From: Bifidobacterium breve
GTDB taxonomy: Bacteria; Actinomycetota; Actinomycetes; Mycobacteriales; Mycobacteriaceae
Direction: 5' to 3'
NCBI GenBank assembly: GCA_945882475.1
Contig: CAMCWJ010000071.1
Coordinates: 1 to 10,628 of the forward strand
DNA: 10,628 bases
Shown here: piece by piece, positions 6,110-10,628 of the stretch
How the letters are laid out: the number at the start of each line of letters is the position of its first letter
Numbering within the stretch: position 1 is the first letter of the stretch
Translations under genes and position numbers: made by a program
Notes under the pieces: model-generated
The model's database searches: none
What the model saw: the letters and a program-made list of their open reading frames with translations, nothing else
Told to the model about the DNA's origin: nothing

Positions 6110-6880
6110 GTGACGCCGTGGCATGACCTGACCGGACACGTCGCTCTGGTAACCGGCGGGAACAGCGGCATCGGCCTGGGTATGGCCCGCGGATTGCGCA
6201 GAGCCGGTGCGTCCGTGGCGATCTGGGGCACCAATTCCGAGAACAACGCCGCCGCCGTCGCCGCCTTGCAAGCCGAATCCTCCGATGCCCCGCTGGCCGC
6301 GTTTCGCGTCGATGTCAGCGACGAGGATGCGGTGGCCGCAGGAGTGGAACAGACCGTGGAGACCTTCGGTCAGATCGACTCCTGTTTCGCCAACGCCGGT
6401 GTGGCCGGACACCCCGCGCCAATCGACACCATGTCCACCGACGAGTGGCGCCGGGTGCTGGCGGTCAATCTCGATGGACAGTTCTTCACCGTGCGGGCGG
6501 TGGCCGGGCACATGAAATCCCGGGGCACCGGGTCGATCGTTTTCACCAGCAGCGTGTCGATGAGCGACGGGTTGGCATTCGCGACGCACTACGCCGCGGC
6601 CAAAGCCGCGTTGACCGCCATGGCGCGCGGCCTTGCGGTGGAGTTGGCCCGCGAGAAGATTCGGGTCAACGCGATCGTGCCGGGGTGGACCAAGGCGGCC
6701 ATGACCGAGGGCCTGCTGGACTCCCCCGCCGCCCAGGCCAAAATTTTGCCCAGGGTTCCGCTGCGACGCTGGGGAACACCGGAGGACTTCGAGGCCGTCG
6801 CGGTGTGGCTAGCCAGTTCGGGTTCGAGCTATTTCACCGGGCAAACACTGGTGATCGACGGGGGTTACACCGTCTTCTGA
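6110..6880 (+). CDS. Short-chain dehydrogenase/reductase (SDR), classical type
   Basis: The product is 256 residues, a typical classical SDR length. GTG 6110 follows AGAAAGGGA (6097-6105) at good spacing, 20 bases after the membrane protein gene stops. All SDR hallmarks are present: TGGNSGIG cofactor-binding loop (15-22), NAG (95-97), catalytic tetrad N120, S148, Y161 and K165 (YAAAK), and a C-terminal SYFTGQTLVIDGGY motif. It should be an active cytosolic NAD(P)H-dependent oxidoreductase acting on an alcohol/ketone, in the broad group of FabG-like 3-oxoacyl reductases and sugar dehydrogenases. The substrate cannot be told from sequence. Cofactor choice is unclear because the end of the second strand (IWGTNSEN) has neither a plain Asp nor the usual Arg. 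Position as last gene of the run suggests co-expression with the envelope proteins, but a functional link is not shown. Confidence 0.92.
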   Translation: MTPWHDLTGHVALVTGGNSGIGLGMARGLRRAGASVAIWGTNSENNAAAVAALQAESSDAPLAAFRVDVSDEDAVAAGVEQTVETFGQIDSCFANAGVAGHPAPIDTMSTDEWRRVLAVNLDGQFFTVRAVAGHMKSRGTGSIVFTSSVSMSDGLAFATHYAAAKAALTAMARGLAVELAREKIRVNAIVPGWTKAAMTEGLLDSPAAQAKILPRVPLRRWGTPEDFEAVAVWLASSGSSYFTGQTLVIDGGYTVF

Positions 6881-7035
6881 TGACACCGGGTCAAAGTGCG
6901 AACGCACGCCTCCACGGCGAAGTTTGATTCGTTTGCTGCGTTGCGCGCCGCCGTGACGTTCGAGGGTGGTATAAACCGTGCGGGGCATGGGCGTGGGATC
7001 CATGCAAAAAGTACAAGAAGTAAAGGAATCACTCG
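6881..7035 (+). promoter_or_regulatory. Promoter and leader region of the large PGRS gene
   Basis: This noncoding stretch separates the SDR gene from the PGRS gene. TATAAA at 6970-6975 is a good -10 candidate, about 60 bases before the start codon, with no clear -35 at the usual distance. GCATGG (6985-6990) pairs with CCATGC (7000-7005) around a 9-base loop, giving a small hairpin in the predicted leader. An unusually A-rich purine tract follows (7006-7029) and contains the ribosome binding site AAGGA (7023-7027), 8 bases before ATG 7036. An in-frame TAA at 7021-7023 rules out any earlier start. No terminator-like hairpin for the upstream operon is visible, so some read-through is possible. 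Confidence 0.5.
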
Positions 7036-10000
7036 ATGTCCGCTACATCGTCATCCGCTTCGTCTGCTGGTCGTCATCGTCGTTCGGCGAGGGGGCGTGT
7101 TCTGGCAATTGAGTATGGGCGTCGCGCGGTGACGGCGACGGATGCCGCGACCGGTAGTTACTCGGCCCTGGTGGGTCGGGTGGGTGCGTTGGCGGTGGCG
7201 TTGGGTGTGGGGTCGGCGGTGGCGTCGGTTCCGGTGGCGTTCGCGGATACGACGGGCTCGGCAGGGTCGAGTGGCTCGAGTGCGGATGCGTCGTCGTCGG
7301 GTGCGTCGTCGTCGGCTCCGGCGCGGGGTGCGCGGTCCGGTCGTGGTGGCGCGGCTGAGGGTGCTGAGGGTGCGGGTTCGCGGGGCGGTGCTGCGGCGGG
7401 TTCCCAGGATGACAACGATTCCCCGGCTGACTCTGCTGCGGCGGGTGCGCGGGGTGCTGGTGCGCGGGTTGCGGGTGTGGCGGAGTCTCGGGTGCGTGGT
7501 TCGCGTTCGGGTGACAGGGGCGGTGTCGCGGGCGCGGTGGTGGCGCCGTCGGTGTCTGATGCTGTTGATGCACCGGTGGTGGCTCCCCGGGTTCCGGATG
7601 TAGCGGGGTCGGTGCCGGAGTCATCAGATTCGGTGGCGGCGGTCGGTGGTTCGGACGTGCCGGTGGCGGCTCCTGTTGTTGAGGTTGCGGCTCCTGCGGT
7701 GGCGTCGGCTCCGGTGATCACGGCGGCGCGGGTGGCCCCGGCGTCGGGGTTGAGCAGTTCGTTGTGGTCGTGGCTGGGTGCCGGTGGCAGTGGGGATTCC
7801 CCGGCGGCGGCGCCGCTGGTGTGGGCGGCTGTTGCGGCGGCGCGGCGTGAGATCGGTGGCGGCTCGGACAGCCCGGTGCCGGCAGCGGCGGTGGTGTCTT
7901 CCGGTGAGCCAGTGGTTCCTGCGGCGGCGTCGTTGATCGGGTCGGCGGCCAGTGTGGCTTCGCCGTCGGCGGCGACGATCGGTGCGTGGCAGCCGGGCAG
8001 CATTCTGCGGTTCTTCGTCGGTAACGGCACCGCGGCCAATCCGAACGCGGGCATTCTTTTGGGGTCGGGGTATTCGTGGACGGCGGCGACGTGCCCGACG
8101 GGGGCGTGCACTGGCGGCAGCGCGGGGTTGATCGGCAATGGCGGTAATGGCTACAACGGCGGCAATGGCGGGTCGGCGTTGGTGTTCGGCAATGGTGGCG
8201 CGGGTGGGGCGTCGCTGACCGCTGGTGGTACCGGTGGCGCGGGTGGTACGGGCGGGTTGCTGAAGGGCAATGGCGGCAATGGTGGTGCCGGTGGTGCGGC
8301 GACGACGCCGTCCGGTGCTGGTGGTGCGGGTGGTGCGGGCGGCAATACCGGTTTCCTGTCGGTGTTCGGCGCGGCGGGCATTGGTGGTGCGGGCGCGAAC
8401 AGCGGCTCGGTCTCCGGTGCTGGTGGTGCTGGTGGCGCGGGTGGTTCGGCGGGGTTGTTGTCGTTGATCTCTCAGGGCGGCAATGGTGGTGCCGGCGGGG
8501 TGGGTGCGACCGTCGGTGGTGCTGGTGGTGCGGGTGGTTTCGCGGGCATCAAGTTGGGTGGCGGCGGCAATGGTGGCGCCGGTGGCGCGTCCTCGACGGT
8601 GACCGGCAGCGGTGGCGCTGGTGGCGCCGGTGGGGCGACCGGCATTTTGTCGTGGCTGGGCAACGCCGGTAACGGCGGCAACGGCGGGGTCGGCGGCGCC
8701 GAGGGTGTCGGTGGCGCTGGTGGTGTGGGTGGTTCCACGGGCTGGTCGGGTACTGGCGGCAATGGCGGCAATGGTGGTGCCGGGGGCAGCGGCGGCAATG
8801 GTGGCGGCGGCGGGATCGGTGGTTTCTGGGGTGGCAACGCCGGTAACGGCGGCAATGGTGGGGATTCGACCAACACCTCCGGGGTGGGTGGCAATGGTGG
8901 TGCCGGTGGCGGTACCGGGTTGTTGTCGATCATCGGCAACGGCGGCAACGGCGGCAACGGCGGCACCGGTAGCGCCGGGACCGACGGTGACGATGGCACC
9001 TTCCCCAGCGGTAACGGCGGCAACGGCAGCGACGGCGGCACGGCCGGCAATGGTGGTGCCGGTGGTGCGGGGTCGTGGGTCTTCGGGATCGGCGGCAACG
9101 GCGGCAATGGTGGCGGTGGGGGTGCCGGCGGTAACGGCGGCAACGGCGCGAACGGCGAAGACGGAGTAGCCGCGGGTGAGGCGGGCACTGTCGGTGGCAA
9201 CGGCGGCAATGGCGGCAACAACGGTGCCGGGGGCACCGGGGGTGCGGCCGGTGGCGGATCGTTCCTGTTCATCTTCCCCTCCAACGGCACTAATGGGATC
9301 GGCGGCCCGACCGGCTTCGGTGGCGGCAACGGCGGTAACGGCGGTCTCGGTGGTGACGGTGCCGACGGCGACCAGGGCACCCCGACCGGCGGCGCGGGCG
9401 CGAACGGCGGCAATGGTGGTCTGGCCGGGTTCGGCGGTAACGGCGGCAATGGTGGCGGCGGCGGCATCGGCGGGGCAGGCTGGTCGGCGAACGCCGCCGG
9501 TGAGGACGGCGGCAACGGCGGCGCCGGTGGGGCCGGTGGTACCGGTGGTAACGCCCCGACCGGCACCGCGGGCAATGGTGGTGCGGCCGGGGCCGGTGGC
9601 GCCGGCGGTAACGGCGCTGAGGGCCTCGAAGGGTTCAACTCCGATGGCGGCAAGGGCGGCAACGGCGGCGACGCCGGCGCTGTAGGTGCGGCCGGGACCG
9701 GGGCGACCGCGGGCACCGCCGGTGCCGGTGCTGATGGTGGCGCCGGCGGCAACGGCGGCAACGGCATCAACTCCACGACCCCGACTTTCGTCGGCGGTGA
9801 TGGTGGCGCGGCCGGCAACGGTGGCGCCGCCTCGGGTGCGGGCACCGGCGGTGCCGGCGGCCTCGGCGGTAACGGCGGTACCGGCTACACCGGCGTACCG
9901 CTTCAGTCCAGTGGCGGTGAGAACGGCACCCGCGGCGGCTCCGGCGGTGCCGGTGGTGCCGGCGGCGGCGCCGAGTCGGGCGTCGCAGGCAAGGGTGGCG

Positions 10001-10628
10001 CCGGTGGTAACGCCGGTGATGGCGGCAACGGCGGCAACGCCTCCGGCGTCGTCGGTGATGGCGGCGATGGCGGGGCCGGCGGTGACGCCGGGGCAGGCGG
10101 CAACGGCGGTACGTCGAAGTCCGGGACCAACGGTGCAGGAGGCAACGCGGGCACAGCCGGCGACGGCGGCAACGGCGGCACCGGCACTAATGGCGGCAAC
10201 GGTGACAACGGCCAAGGCGCAGGATCGGACGGAACCAACGGCTTCAACGGCGGGTACGGCGGCGATGGCGGCAAGGGCGGCAAGGGCGCAGCCGGCGGCA
10301 CCGGCGTCACAGCCGGTACCGACTCCACCGGCGGCAACGGCGGCACCGGCGGTGACGGCGGCACAGGCGGCAATGGCGGCAACGGCGTCGCCGGCGATGC
10401 AAGCACCACACTCGGTGTCGATGGCCAGGCCGGTGGATCCGGTGGCAACGCCGGCGCCGGTGGCAACGGTGGCGCCGGTGGCGCCGCCGGTGCGGGCGGC
10501 GGCACGGCTTCGGCAGGCACCGACGGCAACGGCGGCATCGGTGGAACCGGTGGCAAGGCAGGCGACGGCGCTAATGGCGGCGCAGGGTTCACGGCAGTCA
10601 CGGCAGACGATCCCGGCAAGGCCGGCAG
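7036..10628 (+). CDS. Large exported PGRS-type glycine-rich protein lacking a PE domain (3' end beyond window)
   Basis: The frame is open for 1197 codons without a stop to the window edge. The start is fixed by an in-frame TAA 12 bases upstream and a good AAGGA site. Residues 1-48 are a long Ser/Ala- and Arg-rich leader (RHRRSARGR at 13-21). A hydrophobic core (49-69) follows, with AFA|DT cleavage after A70, so this is a long signal peptide and no PE domain is present. Residues 71-315 are a low-complexity Ala/Ser/Val/Pro linker containing LWSWLG (243-248) and APLVWAAVAAARREIG (259-274). Residues 329-372 (VGNGTAANPNAGILLGSG, then CPTGAC with C353/C358, then LIGNGGNG) mark entry into the PGRS domain. 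From about 367 onward come GGAGG/GGNGG repeats, with short hydrophobic patches to about residue 747. PGRS domains are predicted to form polyglycine-II-type sheets at the cell surface, some binding calcium. Here a surface or secreted role is inferred. The C-terminus is unseen. Confidence 0.85.
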   Translation, partial: MSATSSSASSAGRHRRSARGRVLAIEYGRRAVTATDAATGSYSALVGRVGALAVALGVGSAVASVPVAFADTTGSAGSSGSSADASSSGASSSAPARGARSGRGGAAEGAEGAGSRGGAAAGSQDDNDSPADSAAAGARGAGARVAGVAESRVRGSRSGDRGGVAGAVVAPSVSDAVDAPVVAPRVPDVAGSVPESSDSVAAVGGSDVPVAAPVVEVAAPAVASAPVITAARVAPASGLSSSLWSWLGAGGSGDSPAAAPLVWAAVAAARREIGGGSDSPVPAAAVVSSGEPVVPAAASLIGSAASVASPSAATIGAWQPGSILRFFVGNGTAANPNAGILLGSGYSWTAATCPTGACTGGSAGLIGNGGNGYNGGNGGSALVFGNGGAGGASLTAGGTGGAGGTGGLLKGNGGNGGAGGAATTPSGAGGAGGAGGNTGFLSVFGAAGIGGAGANSGSVSGAGGAGGAGGSAGLLSLISQGGNGGAGGVGATVGGAGGAGGFAGIKLGGGGNGGAGGASSTVTGSGGAGGAGGATGILSWLGNAGNGGNGGVGGAEGVGGAGGVGGSTGWSGTGGNGGNGGAGGSGGNGGGGGIGGFWGGNAGNGGNGGDSTNTSGVGGNGGAGGGTGLLSIIGNGGNGGNGGTGSAGTDGDDGTFPSGNGGNGSDGGTAGNGGAGGAGSWVFGIGGNGGNGGGGGAGGNGGNGANGEDGVAAGEAGTVGGNGGNGGNNGAGGTGGAAGGGSFLFIFPSNGTNGIGGPTGFGGGNGGNGGLGGDGADGDQGTPTGGAGANGGNGGLAGFGGNGGNGGGGGIGGAGWSANAAGEDGGNGGAGGAGGTGGNAPTGTAGNGGAAGAGGAGGNGAEGLEGFNSDGGKGGNGGDAGAVGAAGTGATAGTAGAGADGGAGGNGGNGINSTTPTFVGGDGGAAGNGGAASGAGTGGAGGLGGNGGTGYTGVPLQSSGGENGTRGGSGGAGGAGGGAESGVAGKGGAGGNAGDGGNGGNASGVVGDGGDGGAGGDAGAGGNGGTSKSGTNGAGGNAGTAGDGGNGGTGTNGGNGDNGQGAGSDGTNGFNGGYGGDGGKGGKGAAGGTGVTAGTDSTGGNGGTGGDGGTGGNGGNGVAGDASTTLGVDGQAGGSGGNAGAGGNGGAGGAAGAGGGTASAGTDGNGGIGGTGGKAGDGANGGAGFTAVTADDPGKAG
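8113..10628 (+). repeat. PGRS repeat tract (GGAGG/GGNGG coding repeats)
   Basis: From about residue 360 of the large gene to the window edge, the DNA is a near-continuous array of imperfect GGC/GGT-rich 9-base units encoding GGN, GGA, GGT and GGD triplets. The first part (to about 9290) is broken every 26-35 residues, later every 50-60, by short hydrophobic insertions such as FLSVF, LLSLI, ILSWL, LLSII and FLFIF. The later part lacks these and carries more Asp, Glu, Lys and Thr. Such tracts recombine readily and are prone to assembly error, so unit counts should be treated with care. Confidence 0.85.

Noticed and set aside
6896..6907. GTGC-GAAC-GCAC as a terminator for the operon
   Set aside because: The stem is only four base pairs with no U-run, too weak to support.
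7624..10215. Long minus-strand open frames (up to 863 codons) across the PGRS gene, rich in Thr/Ala/Arg or Pro
   Set aside because: They are shadows of the GGN-repeat coding strand, whose complement (GCC, CCG, ACC) rarely makes stops. They have no sensible start context, and the + frame has a signal peptide, a ribosome binding site and the PGRS pattern.
7036..10628. CRISPR-like reading of the regularly repeated DNA
   Set aside because: The repeats are short, imperfect, triplet-phased and continuously coding, with no constant-length spacers.

Overview
The window is high-GC DNA of mycobacterial type. Three things point to Mycobacterium in the broad sense, probably an environmental or rapidly growing species. 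There are two MspA-family (mycobacterial porin family) genes in tandem, glycine-rich PGRS-type proteins at both ends, and several small exported proteins with Ala/Pro-rich mature N-termini. The species cannot be named from the sequence alone.

Layout: positions 1-87 (+) are the last 28 codons of a Gly-rich PGRS-like protein. A strong 15-bp hairpin with a GTGA loop (120-153) follows and separates it from a convergent exported protein gene (193-759, -). A 247-bp divergent intergenic region (760-1006) leads into a tight run of six co-directional genes. These are two MspA-family exported proteins (1007-1705 and 1734-2447), two proline-rich exported proteins (2447-3061 and 3079-3678), a 790-residue multi-domain membrane protein (3717-6089) and a short-chain dehydrogenase/reductase (6110-6880). 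Gaps are 28, -1, 17, 37 and 20 bases, so an operon is likely. The membrane protein has an N-terminal membrane region, a kinase-like middle that has lost key residues, and a C-terminal flippase-like/LPG-synthase transmembrane domain. After a 155-bp intergenic region with an A-rich leader comes a very large PGRS-type gene (7036 to beyond the window end, + strand, at least 1197 codons). It has a signal peptide instead of a PE domain.

How the genes may work together (inference): four of the six operon products carry signal peptides and one is a polytopic membrane protein. The cluster therefore looks like a cell-envelope module in which MspA-like proteins, two repeat-bearing secreted partners and a membrane lipid-handling or flippase-like protein with a pseudokinase domain are made together. 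The flanking PGRS proteins are also predicted to be exported. The most notable observations are the pseudokinase signature in the membrane protein, the equally spaced cysteine pair in both MspA paralogues, the LLGQN repeats in the second proline-rich protein, and the two-part codon and hydrophobic-patch structure of the large PGRS gene.
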